Assembly: GCA_019637875.1 (NCBI GenBank)
Contig: JAHBUW010000005.1
Span: forward strand, 124,001-188,000
Direction: 5' to 3'
Length of the DNA: 64,000 bases
From: Pseudobdellovibrionaceae bacterium
Lineage (GTDB): Bacteria; Bdellovibrionota; Bdellovibrionia; Bdellovibrionales; Bdellovibrionaceae
Below the pieces are notes generated by a model. It was not told the DNA's origin. It made no database searches and was given only the letters and a program-made list of their open reading frames with translations. The stretch's first letter is position 1. Each line of letters opens with the position of its first letter. This document shows positions 25,462-32,631 of this stretch, piece after piece. The position numbers were made by a program, and so were the translations under genes.

Positions 25462-26420
25462 TGGAGGTCTCTGCGCGCGAGGATCGGACTCCCGTCCTTG
25501 CGACGTCCACCGACCTGGTCGGTTTCAGTCGTGATCAGATTCAGAAGGGCTCGAAGAGCTTTTCTTTCGCCTCGTTCTTTTTCTCGAAGACCGAGCGCGA
25601 GGGCGCCTGGCTTTTGTATTCGTGGTGCCGGGCCTGCGATGACCGCATCGATCAAGCCCCCTCGGCGGAAGCGCAACTGCAAGCGCTGGCGGATCTCGAG
25701 CGCGACACCCGTCGGGCGGCGCGCGGCGACCAGACTTTGACCGATCCCGTTTTTCAGGGACTGGCCGTGGTCCTTCGCGAATTCCAGATTCCCGAAAAAT
25801 ACCCTCTCGATCTTCTGCGCGGCATGCGTATGGACGTCGAAGGACGTGAGTACCAAACGCTCGAAGAGCTTGAAGAGTACTGCTACTGCGTGGCGGGCGT
25901 CGTCGGCTTGATGATGTGCCACGTGATGGGCCTGAGCGATAGCCGCGCCCTTTCGAACGCGGTCGCCATGGGTTCGGCGATGCAGCTCACGAACATCTGC
26001 CGCGACGTCGAGGACGACCTGGCGCTCGGCCGCATCTATATCCCCACCAACTTTCTGCTGGAAGTGGGACTGACCCGCGCGAATTTCGCCACTCCCCTGG
26101 GCCGCGCGCGCTGGCCGGCTTTGACGGCGCGGCTTTTGGACGCAGCCGACGAGCGTTACCGCCACGGCGTCGCCGGGCTTCGCTATCTGTCCTTCCGCGC
26201 GGCGCTCGCCGTCGCCATCGCGGGTCGCGTTTACCGCCGTATCGGCGTGAAAGTCCGTGCGCGCGGCGCGCACGCATGGGAAAATCGGACCTACACTCGC
26301 CTTCCCGAAAAACTCGCGACCGCGCTGATCGCGACCGCAGATGTGGGACGGCGACTGTTCACGCGGCTCTGGCGCCCCTGGCGACCGGCGCGTATCGACC
26401 GGGTTTGGGGGCAAACATGA
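25461..26420 (+). CDS. crtB: Phytoene synthase (CrtB)
   Basis: A 319-residue squalene/phytoene synthase-family enzyme condensing two geranylgeranyl diphosphates. The two Asp-rich motifs are visible: CRACDDRIDQ and NICRDVEDDLALGRIYIP. YSWCRACDDRID and GMRMDVEGREYQTLEELEEYCYCVAGVVG are characteristic of CrtB. The first ATG overlaps the crtI stop. The C-terminus (about 290-319) is Arg/Trp-rich and runs into the crtZ start by a four-base ATGA overlap. Confidence 0.95.
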   Translation: MEVSAREDRTPVLATSTDLVGFSRDQIQKGSKSFSFASFFFSKTEREGAWLLYSWCRACDDRIDQAPSAEAQLQALADLERDTRRAARGDQTLTDPVFQGLAVVLREFQIPEKYPLDLLRGMRMDVEGREYQTLEELEEYCYCVAGVVGLMMCHVMGLSDSRALSNAVAMGSAMQLTNICRDVEDDLALGRIYIPTNFLLEVGLTRANFATPLGRARWPALTARLLDAADERYRHGVAGLRYLSFRAALAVAIAGRVYRRIGVKVRARGAHAWENRTYTRLPEKLATALIATADVGRRLFTRLWRPWRPARIDRVWGQT

Positions 26421-26911
26421 TGTACGGATGGACGCTCAGCTCGTGGATGATTTTCGTCGCGACCTTCGTCGTCATGGAGTTCGTCGCCTGGGGCCTGCAC
26501 AAATACGTCATGCACGGCTTTCTGTGGTGGCTGCATCGCGACCACCACGATCCCGCGCACACGGCGACCTTTCAGAAGAACGACGCCTTCGCGTTTTTCT
26601 TTTTCGCCCCGAGCTTTCTGTCGATCTTGTTCGGCGCGATCTATCTGAATCCGGATCTTTCGGCTTTCGGCTTCGGCATCATGGCCTATGGCGCGGCCTA
26701 CTTCACGGTTCACGAGGTCATCATCCACCGTCGCCTCACCTGGTTCCGCTCGCGCGGCTTCTACATGAACGCGCTGGTCGCGGCCCACAAAAAGCATCAC
26801 GCGAAACACGGCAAAGAGGACGGCGCCTACTTCGGGATGTTGATGATCCCGCCGGAAGAGATCGTGCGCGCCTTCCGACGCGCACGCGGGCGGACTCGCT
26901 CCACCACTTAA
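26417..26911 (+). CDS. crtZ: Beta-carotene hydroxylase (CrtZ-type)
   Basis: A 164-residue membrane di-iron hydroxylase of the fatty-acid hydroxylase superfamily. All four His clusters are present: HKYVMH, HRDHH, HEVIIH and HKKHH. Hydrophobic stretches lie between them. The enzyme adds 3-hydroxy groups to beta-ionone rings. The C-terminus ends GMLMIPPEEIVRAFRRARGRTRSTT, and a near-identical DNA segment is found 2 kb downstream (28855-28888). Overlap with crtB shows it is the last gene of the operon. No lycopene cyclase is present in the window, so the ring-forming step must be encoded elsewhere if the product is zeaxanthin. Confidence 0.93.
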   Translation: MMYGWTLSSWMIFVATFVVMEFVAWGLHKYVMHGFLWWLHRDHHDPAHTATFQKNDAFAFFFFAPSFLSILFGAIYLNPDLSAFGFGIMAYGAAYFTVHEVIIHRRLTWFRSRGFYMNALVAAHKKHHAKHGKEDGAYFGMLMIPPEEIVRAFRRARGRTRSTT

Positions 26912-27744
26912 CGGCAGTAGCCCAGAAGCTGGCACTGCTCAGTCTCGGCCTCGTTGAACTTCTCGAGTAAAGAGCGGGGATCGCCGTTGTCACGCAGTTG
27001 ATTCAGATCCAATTTGAGTTTTCCCGTCGCATCGTACTGACTGGCGAAGGTCCCCATATCCGTCAGGTCGAGAATCCAGTCGCTCAGCCGCCCCAGAACG
27101 TAATTTCCGAACTGGAAGGCCTCGAACTCATTCGCCAGCGTCAGAAAGTCGCAAAACGAACGGATGTCCGTCGTTTGCGCCGTAAACGCCGCCCGGTAGG
27201 AGCGCGCCGCCGGCGATGAGGCCCACGCGGGCGAGAACGCGAGCTGCAGCTGCGCCGAATGCCGGGTTTCGTGAATCAACAGCGCGAGCGCGGCGGACTT
27301 TTCCATCTTCGCCAGCACATCGGGATTCAGGATGACCTTGCCCGCCCCGGGACTTTTCAAATCGAAATCAAAGTAGGCCGCGCGGCCCGGAATTCTCTGG
27401 GCGTCGAAGATCAACTCGGGGGCGGTGATCCCCATCAGGCGGACCTCCAAATCGAAGATCCGACGCAGATGCGGGAGCTGCTCGTCGAAGCTCAGCGTTT
27501 CCCAGGTCTTCAGAGCCTCCCGGAGCGTCGGATCGCCCGCGATGGCCGCAACGAGCGCGTCGCGCAGAAGCCGGGTCTCGTCCTCAAGGTTGCGCACGAA
27601 GGACTGCGCTTCGGGCTGAAGGACGAAGGCCTCCGGGTGACGACGCTGGACGGACTCGTTGGCGAAGAAAGGCGAGTCCGCCGCGAAGCTGGGCGTGGTC
27701 AGGGCAAAGAGAAAAACGAAAAGGACCTTTTTTAAACCGTGCAT
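26908..27744 (-). CDS. Exported HETRH metalloprotease-like protein
   Basis: A 278-residue protein starting MHGLKKVLFV at 27744 (GGAG eight bases upstream). It has a signal peptide cleaved near SFA-AD. H158-E159-T-R-H162 in ALLIHETRHSAQLQ matches the zinc HEXXH motif, and ANEFEAFQFG (about 204-213) follows at a distance that could supply the third glutamate ligand. It could be a secreted zinc metalloprotease of an unnamed family, though no flanking family motifs were recognised. Its start lies 13 bases inside the end of the Old Yellow Enzyme gene on the same strand. Confidence 0.68.
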   Translation of the reverse strand: MHGLKKVLFVFLFALTTPSFAADSPFFANESVQRRHPEAFVLQPEAQSFVRNLEDETRLLRDALVAAIAGDPTLREALKTWETLSFDEQLPHLRRIFDLEVRLMGITAPELIFDAQRIPGRAAYFDFDLKSPGAGKVILNPDVLAKMEKSAALALLIHETRHSAQLQLAFSPAWASSPAARSYRAAFTAQTTDIRSFCDFLTLANEFEAFQFGNYVLGRLSDWILDLTDMGTFASQYDATGKLKLDLNQLRDNGDPRSLLEKFNEAETEQCQLLGYCR

Positions 27745-28751
27745 GAGAGAACTCCATTGAGATTTTGCCGTCCCCACGCCGCGGGATCGCGAAGGATCGC
27801 CCGCCCGACGGCCGCGAGGTTGACGTATTTTTCATTCAAGATGTGGTCGACGTAGTCGGCGCTTTCGATGCCGCCAACACCGATCACGGGAATCGAGACG
27901 TGCGCTTTCAAAAAAGCCGCATCATCCACGAGGTAACCTTCGGCCTCACGGTGTGCGGGACGTCTCCATCCCCCCAGTCCCGACGAGACATCGAGTAGAT
28001 CGATGCCCAAAACCTCGAGCTGCCGCGCGACCCACGCCATCTCGACGGGTTCGAGGCCTCCCGGAAGATGATCCTGCGCGGGCAACCGCACAGCGAGCAA
28101 AAGACCGGGCACTTCACGCTTCAGACGAGCGACAAGATCCAGAAGGAGTCGGTTTCGTCCCTCGATGCCGCCGCCGTAGGCATCGTCACGCCGATTGGTG
28201 AGCGGCGAGAGCCATTGATTCAGACCGTAACCGTGGGCCGCGTGCAGCTCGACGATATCGAAGCCCGCGGCTTCGGCCCGACGTGCGGCCTCGAGAAACC
28301 AATCCGACCAGTTTTGGATGTCTTGCGCGTTCATCGGCGTCGGCGTCTCAAGTTCGCGCCCTTTCACGGGCACCGGAATCGCGCTCGGTCCCATCAAAGG
28401 ATGTCCCGTCAAAGCGGAGGTCGTCTTGCCGCCCACATGCACGAGCTGCAAACCCGCGAGCGCGCCCGCCGCGTGCAGACTCTCGGCGATCCGCGTGAGG
28501 CCCGGCACCTGCGCGGAAGAATGCGCACCCAGCTGCCGCGGTTCGCCCTTTCCCGTGGGGTGCACGTAGCTGTACTCCACAAAGATCAGCCCCGCTCCCG
28601 CCTCCCCTAGTCGCGCGTAGTGCGCCCAGGTTTCGGGAGTCGCGAAGCCGTCCGCGTCCGCGGTTTGCGAGGCCATGGGCGGAATCACGATCCGATTCCG
28701 CGCAGTCTTTCCGTTTCTAAAATGCAGGGGCCGTAGCCGGGGCTGAGTCAT
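27732..28751 (-). CDS. Old Yellow Enzyme-family FMN oxidoreductase (YqjM/NADPH dehydrogenase type)
   Basis: A 339-residue TIM-barrel flavoenzyme. Motifs include RNRIVIPPMASQTADADGFAT near the N-terminus, QLVHVGGKT, ELHAAHGYGLNQWLSPLTNRRDDAYGG (substrate-binding histidines and the barrel's strand 5) and VGGIESADYVDHIL. The size and MASQ.. start region fit the YqjM-like class, which reduces activated C=C bonds using NADPH. AGGAAAAGGA precedes the ATG at 28751. It overlaps the metalloprotease-like gene by 13 bases, so the two likely share a transcript. Confidence 0.9.
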   Translation of the reverse strand: MTQPRLRPLHFRNGKTARNRIVIPPMASQTADADGFATPETWAHYARLGEAGAGLIFVEYSYVHPTGKGEPRQLGAHSSAQVPGLTRIAESLHAAGALAGLQLVHVGGKTTSALTGHPLMGPSAIPVPVKGRELETPTPMNAQDIQNWSDWFLEAARRAEAAGFDIVELHAAHGYGLNQWLSPLTNRRDDAYGGGIEGRNRLLLDLVARLKREVPGLLLAVRLPAQDHLPGGLEPVEMAWVARQLEVLGIDLLDVSSGLGGWRRPAHREAEGYLVDDAAFLKAHVSIPVIGVGGIESADYVDHILNEKYVNLAAVGRAILRDPAAWGRQNLNGVLSCTV

Positions 28752-28845
28752 CACGACGTCCTTTTCCTGACCATGGGTCTAAAGGGCGACGTGGTTTTAG
28801 AAAAGAAACAATTTCGAAATGGATGTTTCGATTTCGAAAACTATT

Positions 28846-28965
28846 GGAGTCTATTTCGGGATGTTGATGATCCCGCCGGAAGAGATCGCGCGGGCCGCTC
28901 TCAGGAATCGTCCCGGATGCGGATCCTGCTGCAAGAACCAGCCAAGCCCCGGGTTCGCACGTTAG
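28846..28965 (+). pseudogene. crtZ 3'-end remnant
   Basis: An open stretch translates GVYFGMLMIPPEEIARA, almost the same as GAYFGMLMIPPEEIVRA near the end of crtZ. Bases 28855-28888 are identical to 26831-26864 (34 bases). Upstream of 28846 nothing resembling crtZ remains, only AT-rich unrelated sequence, and the frame then diverges and stops at 28963-28965. It looks like the end of a duplicated or replaced crtZ copy. The rest of 28752-29156 (about 400 bases between genes) holds no other gene; its early part (28795-28850) is AT-rich. Confidence 0.72.
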
Positions 28966-29156
28966 CAATAAAGCCCACTCCTCATCCCACTCACGACCGG
29001 TGTATGTATATGACGTCCGAAGAAGAGGCGAAGCCGAAATCTCCGCTTAATTCGCGGAGATCCTCACCCATCCCTTTAAGAGACCCAAGATGACCACCGT
29101 CATACGCCGTCAATCGAACCCCTCACGCCGGATCGCAGAATCACAGAAGAAATAAT

Positions 29157-29927
29157 TTGACCGAAAAATCGAGTCTCTTTCAGTACTGCGTTCATGAGCT
29201 CAAACTCTCTGAAGCGGTGACTTCGGCGTTCATCACGGTCTCTCGAAAAGCGGCGGTGATTCCCCCTCTGATGGAGGCGTTGGAAACCCAAGCCCTCACC
29301 GTCTCGAAAGCGGCGAAGATCACCTCGGCACTGGATATCCAGCACGTCGAAGAAACCAATGACGTCATCGAGTTCGCGTCCCAACACTCGACCGCCGAGA
29401 CCGAGAAGTGGCTTCGGGAGAAGAAGGGGATCGAAACTGTCCACAACTTGAAGCTCGATTCGGCCACGATGGCGAAACTCAAGAAAGCGCCCACGCTCAC
29501 CAAACAGAGTCTCACGCTTGAACAAACCCTCGCGTTGGTTCTGGATGAATACATCGACAGACACGACCCGCTCGAGAAAGCGAAGCGCCGTCAAAAACGG
29601 AAAGACACTGGATATCCAGTGCGGAAAACTCAGTCGAAAGACGGAAATATTTTGCCAACGGCGAAACCTCCCGCATCCGGCACCATCACGAAAACTCAGG
29701 TCGTACGGTCCGTCACGCGCCGACCCCTTCCAGCCCAGATCAAACACTTCGTGATCCAGCGGGACCAAAACCGCTGCACGTATGAGATCCGGCCCGGCCT
29801 TCGCTGCGCCCATACGAAAAATCTGGAAATTCATCACCGTACGCCCCTCCAGAACGGAGGAACCGACAACCCGGAAAATCTGGGCCTGCTGTGCTCGGCT
29901 CACCATCAAATGGCGCACCGGCACTGA
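29157..29927 (+). CDS. HNH endonuclease, Bdellovibrio-type, N-terminally short
   Basis: A 256-residue protein starting with TTG at 29157. The C-terminal HNH domain has C207, C217, H226-H227, N241, C246 and H249/H250 (CTYEIRPGLRCAHTKNLEIHHRTPLQNGG). The N-terminal half (LSEAVTSAFITVSRKAAVIPPLMEALETQ) matches the helical region of HNH proteins common in Bdellovibrio, which usually begin about 50 residues earlier. This copy therefore appears truncated at its start or uses another start. It contains CACTGGATATCCAGTG-type palindromes in two frames. Such proteins are often multicopy and may be mobile or involved in genome plasticity; its activity is unknown. Confidence 0.75.
   Translation: MTEKSSLFQYCVHELKLSEAVTSAFITVSRKAAVIPPLMEALETQALTVSKAAKITSALDIQHVEETNDVIEFASQHSTAETEKWLREKKGIETVHNLKLDSATMAKLKKAPTLTKQSLTLEQTLALVLDEYIDRHDPLEKAKRRQKRKDTGYPVRKTQSKDGNILPTAKPPASGTITKTQVVRSVTRRPLPAQIKHFVIQRDQNRCTYEIRPGLRCAHTKNLEIHHRTPLQNGGTDNPENLGLLCSAHHQMAHRH
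29329..29344. repeat. Imperfect copy of the CACTGGATATCCAGTG palindrome
   Basis: CACTGGATATCCAGCA matches the palindrome at 14 of 16 positions. It is read as ALDIQH in the HNH protein, whereas the second copy (29606-29621) is read in another frame as TGYPV. Confidence 0.6.
29606..29621. repeat. Perfect CACTGGATATCCAGTG palindrome
   Basis: A 16-base perfect palindrome inside the HNH gene, translated DTGYPV. The same 16 bases occur at 56442-56457 in a non-coding stretch. Confidence 0.85.
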
Positions 29928-29942
29928 ACACGTCCCGCCGCC

Positions 29943-30659
29943 CTAGGTCTTCGCGAAAAACGGAAAATACAAATCCTCTTCGGGACTCATGCGCAAGGGC
30001 GAGTCGTCCTCGCCGTCGATAAACTCCGCGTCCACGCCTTCGATGGTGACGAGCGGTCGCCGCTCGCCGCCTTCGCCCATGACCAAAACCGCCGCCGCGG
30101 CCAGCGCGTCCGCGATATCTTGGTGGGTGAACTTCAGTTCGCGGCCGAAGACGTCCTTTTCACCGATGCAGTCGCGTGTCCCACGGAAACCCGCGTGCGC
30201 GAGCGAGATCCCCACGACGCCGCGACGAAGCGGGATCGTATGCGAATCGGTCAGCAGAATGCCGAAGTTCTTCAGTCCGTAGTGCGTGCAGAGTTCCGCG
30301 CGCAAACGTCGCGCGCTCGCCCACGGATCTTCGGGATACAAAATGTAGTCGCCCGTCGGGCTGTTGGATTCATCGATGCCCGCCGAGATCATCATGAGTC
30401 CGTGCTTCAACGTGAGCGTGCAGTTGTGCGCGAGCTCGGCCAGAATCCGATCGGCCTCGCGTTCGATGAGCGCCTTTTTCTCGATGGAGTCGCGCGCGAC
30501 CAGACGGTTTTCGCCCAGACTCACGATCTTGGTCGTGACCGCCAGGATTTGCCCGTCCCGCGGGGGTTCCGCCGCCAACGCGTCGATAATGAACGCCGCC
30601 ACCGAGTCCCCGGGTTGGAAAATTTTGGTTTGTCTCGGAATGAGAGAGAGCCGTCCCAT
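29943..30659 (-). CDS. CofE-like (F420-0:gamma-glutamyl ligase family) protein
   Basis: A 238-residue protein starting MGRLSLIPRQTKIFQPGD at 30659. It has family-like motifs DGQILAVTTKIVSLGE, LKHGLMMISAGIDESN (with N and D near the GTP/metal site), FGILLTDSHTIPLRRGVVGISLAHAGF and FTHQDIADALAAAAVLVMGEGGERRP. CofE adds glutamates to coenzyme F420; most bacteria outside the Actinobacteria lack F420, and homologues without the partner genes may use a different substrate. No other F420 gene is present here. The gene ends 15 bases beyond the HNH stop, converging with it. Confidence 0.8.
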   Translation of the reverse strand: MGRLSLIPRQTKIFQPGDSVAAFIIDALAAEPPRDGQILAVTTKIVSLGENRLVARDSIEKKALIEREADRILAELAHNCTLTLKHGLMMISAGIDESNSPTGDYILYPEDPWASARRLRAELCTHYGLKNFGILLTDSHTIPLRRGVVGISLAHAGFRGTRDCIGEKDVFGRELKFTHQDIADALAAAAVLVMGEGGERRPLVTIEGVDAEFIDGEDDSPLRMSPEEDLYFPFFAKT

Positions 30660-30694
30660 TGTGGTTACCACCCGGTCAAGAGTCCTGATTAAAC

Positions 30695-30722
30695 TCAAGT
30701 TCCTGTTAAACCAACCGAATTA
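30695..30722 (+). promoter_or_regulatory. Putative sigma-28 (FliA) promoter
   Basis: TCAAGTTCC (30695-30703), an 11-base spacer and CCGAATTA (30715-30722) match the sigma-28 pattern TAAAGTTT-N11-GCCGATAA with the correct spacing. The element lies about 60 bases upstream of the degenerate HD-GYP gene, on the same strand, in the divergent gap with the CofE-like gene. It would place that gene in a motility regulon. Confidence 0.5.
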
Positions 30723-30748
30723 GTAAAGGTCAAAGACATTGGGACCCC

Positions 30749-30768
30749 GGTTTGGGGGACCCCAAACC
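30749..30768 (+). promoter_or_regulatory. Inverted repeat between promoter and ribosome binding site
   Basis: GGTTTGGGG (30749-30757) and CCCCAAACC (30760-30768) pair perfectly with a two-base loop. The repeat ends six bases before GGAG of the downstream TTG-started gene, so it could be an operator or a translation-blocking hairpin. Confidence 0.5.
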
Positions 30769-30784
30769 AGGGACGGAGTAGGCC

Positions 30785-31891
30785 TTGTCATCACAGAGCA
30801 CCAAGGACGTAAAACATCCGCAAGCGGAAGCGGACACCATGGATCTGCTCGCGCAGTTCCAGCGGGGCGATGACGATCTTGTCGCGATCGACAAGGACGA
30901 GTTTTTGCCGGGCCTTCCGTTGCCCACCGATTTGTTCGTGCGCATGCCGACCGGCAAAGCCATCATGATCGCGAAACGTGGCGCCAAGAGCTCCTTACAA
31001 GATCTGCACGTCAGCCAAAGCAATACCGTCACGACCTTTTACGTACGGCGCGAGGATTACTACGCCGCCGTCGACCAGAACTTGAAAATCGTGAGCGTGC
31101 TCGTGCAGCGACGCGAGATCCCGATCTCGAAAAAGGCGGCCTTCGTCAAGACGGCGGCGCATTCGGTCTTCATCGAGCTCGATCACTTGGGCCTCAGCGA
31201 AAGCACGCTCGCCCACTCGCGCGCCGCCGTTCAGGCCGTCACGACCCTCGTGCAATCGCGCGAAGACTATTTAGAATTGGTCGAGTCGCTCAAACAGCTC
31301 CCGGGCAACATCATCAAAACGGCGGTCGCGGGCTCCGCGCTGTCGGTGGTCATCGCTAAAGAAATGGGATGGCAAAACGGCGCGAATCTCGAGAAGCTCG
31401 CGCTCTGCGCGTTCCTGCGTGATGTCGGCCTGAAGGAAATCCCGCCCGAGATTCTAGAAAAACCCCGCGCACGCATGACTCAAGACGAGCGCGCGATTTG
31501 GGAAACCCACTGCTTCCGCGGCGCGGAGATTCTGCGACAGCTTCCGGGAATGCCCTCCGAGGTGATCGCGACGGCCCTGGAGCATCATGAAAACGCCATC
31601 GGTCAGGGATTCCCTCGCCGCATTCGCGATATGAAGATGAATCCCTTCGCCAAGATCGTGGCGCTCGCGGATCTTTACATCGACCTGACGTTCCCCTCGC
31701 CGGGGAACGACGGGATGAGCATGCACGAAGCCATGCAGCACATCGAATTCGTGCTCGGCTCGCCTTACAACAAGGCCTGCATGGTGGCGCTCAAACGTTC
31801 TTTCAATATCCAGACTTCGAAGCCCGAAGAGGCCGAAGCCGCGGAAGAGACGATCCCCGAGAACACGAACCCGGGAAAGAAAATCGCCTAG
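30785..31891 (+). CDS. Degenerate HD-GYP-domain protein
   Basis: A 368-residue protein; the start is a TTG at 30785 behind GGAG. Residues 1-110 form an N-terminal domain of PilZ-like or unknown type (FVRMPTGKAIMIAKRG). The C-terminal HD-GYP-like domain runs from about 140 to 340: the HD pair is R212-D213 (LRDVGLKEIPPEIL), HH-E is present at 267-269 (LEHHENAIG), and the GYP motif reads GQGFP (273-277). Loss of the metal-binding His and of Tyr suggests no c-di-GMP phosphodiesterase activity and perhaps a ligand-binding or scaffold role. Unconventional HD-GYP proteins have been reported from Bdellovibrio. A sigma-28-type promoter lies upstream. Confidence 0.82.
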   Translation: MSSQSTKDVKHPQAEADTMDLLAQFQRGDDDLVAIDKDEFLPGLPLPTDLFVRMPTGKAIMIAKRGAKSSLQDLHVSQSNTVTTFYVRREDYYAAVDQNLKIVSVLVQRREIPISKKAAFVKTAAHSVFIELDHLGLSESTLAHSRAAVQAVTTLVQSREDYLELVESLKQLPGNIIKTAVAGSALSVVIAKEMGWQNGANLEKLALCAFLRDVGLKEIPPEILEKPRARMTQDERAIWETHCFRGAEILRQLPGMPSEVIATALEHHENAIGQGFPRRIRDMKMNPFAKIVALADLYIDLTFPSPGNDGMSMHEAMQHIEFVLGSPYNKACMVALKRSFNIQTSKPEEAEAAEETIPENTNPGKKIA

Positions 31892-32529
31892 TAGCCCGAC
31901 CACTCCCAGTAGCCGTTCGAGTCCATCACCTCACCGCGATGGTTCACGGTGAAGTGGTTGCTCCAAGAGACGTCGGCGCCCGTATCCCAACCGGCGGCCC
32001 GCGCTTCTTCTTCGGTATCGAAGTGGGGTCCGTAGGATTCGGTGTCGTGCCCCGCGCCGTCCTGGAAAAGACCGAAACGAACGGCCAGCAGCTGTCCGTT
32101 CAAAAGATACACCGTTAAAGAGACCGAGGGTTCGCCGACGCTGGTGACGAATTCGCCGTCGACTTCGAACTCACCGATGGCTTCCGCATAGCCCTTTTTA
32201 TAGAGCGCCACGGCTTTTTGAGCCTCGGCGGCGGTGAAGAGTTTTTCCTGACGTTCGTATTCACGATCCTTGATGACCACGTAACGGACCAGGCGGATTT
32301 CGCTTTGCGCGGCCTCGAACTCGGTTTCGCTCTGGCCATCGTCGCTTTCCCACTCTTCGATCACGTCGGGCAGTTCGCCGAGCAGATCTTTTTGCTCATC
32401 CGTGGACAGGGCCTCCCAGGCTTCGAACGTGAGCGGGGTCTTTTCCGCGGGCGTTTCTGTCGCCGACACTGTGCCCGTCACCGACAACACCGAAACTAAA
32501 GCCAACACCGCGAACAACTTGAGCTTCAC
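31888..32529 (-). CDS. Exported acidic hypothetical protein
   Basis: A 213-residue protein. The start is taken as GTG at 32529 (translated KLKLFAVLALV after the initiator) because GGAGG lies five to six bases upstream of it; an ATG four codons earlier overlaps that ribosome binding site. The signal peptide is cleaved near VSA-TE. The mature part is very acidic with Glu- and Asp-rich helices (EWESDDGQSETEFEAAQSEI) followed by an alpha/beta region (SLTVYLLNGQLLAVRFGLFQD) and an aromatic C-terminus (WEWSGY). No family recognised. It converges on the HD-GYP gene with a four-base overlap. Confidence 0.75.
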   Translation of the reverse strand: MKLKLFAVLALVSVLSVTGTVSATETPAEKTPLTFEAWEALSTDEQKDLLGELPDVIEEWESDDGQSETEFEAAQSEIRLVRYVVIKDREYERQEKLFTAAEAQKAVALYKKGYAEAIGEFEVDGEFVTSVGEPSVSLTVYLLNGQLLAVRFGLFQDGAGHDTESYGPHFDTEEEARAAGWDTGADVSWSNHFTVNHRGEVMDSNGYWEWSGY

Positions 32530-32631
32530 GAAGACCTCCATGGGAATGCCTCCGGCCTACAAGGCCCGGCCCCCACACGCAAACTCCACCGCGCCTTCCG
32601 GCCCCCACCCTGTAAAAGAGCGAGTATTGCT

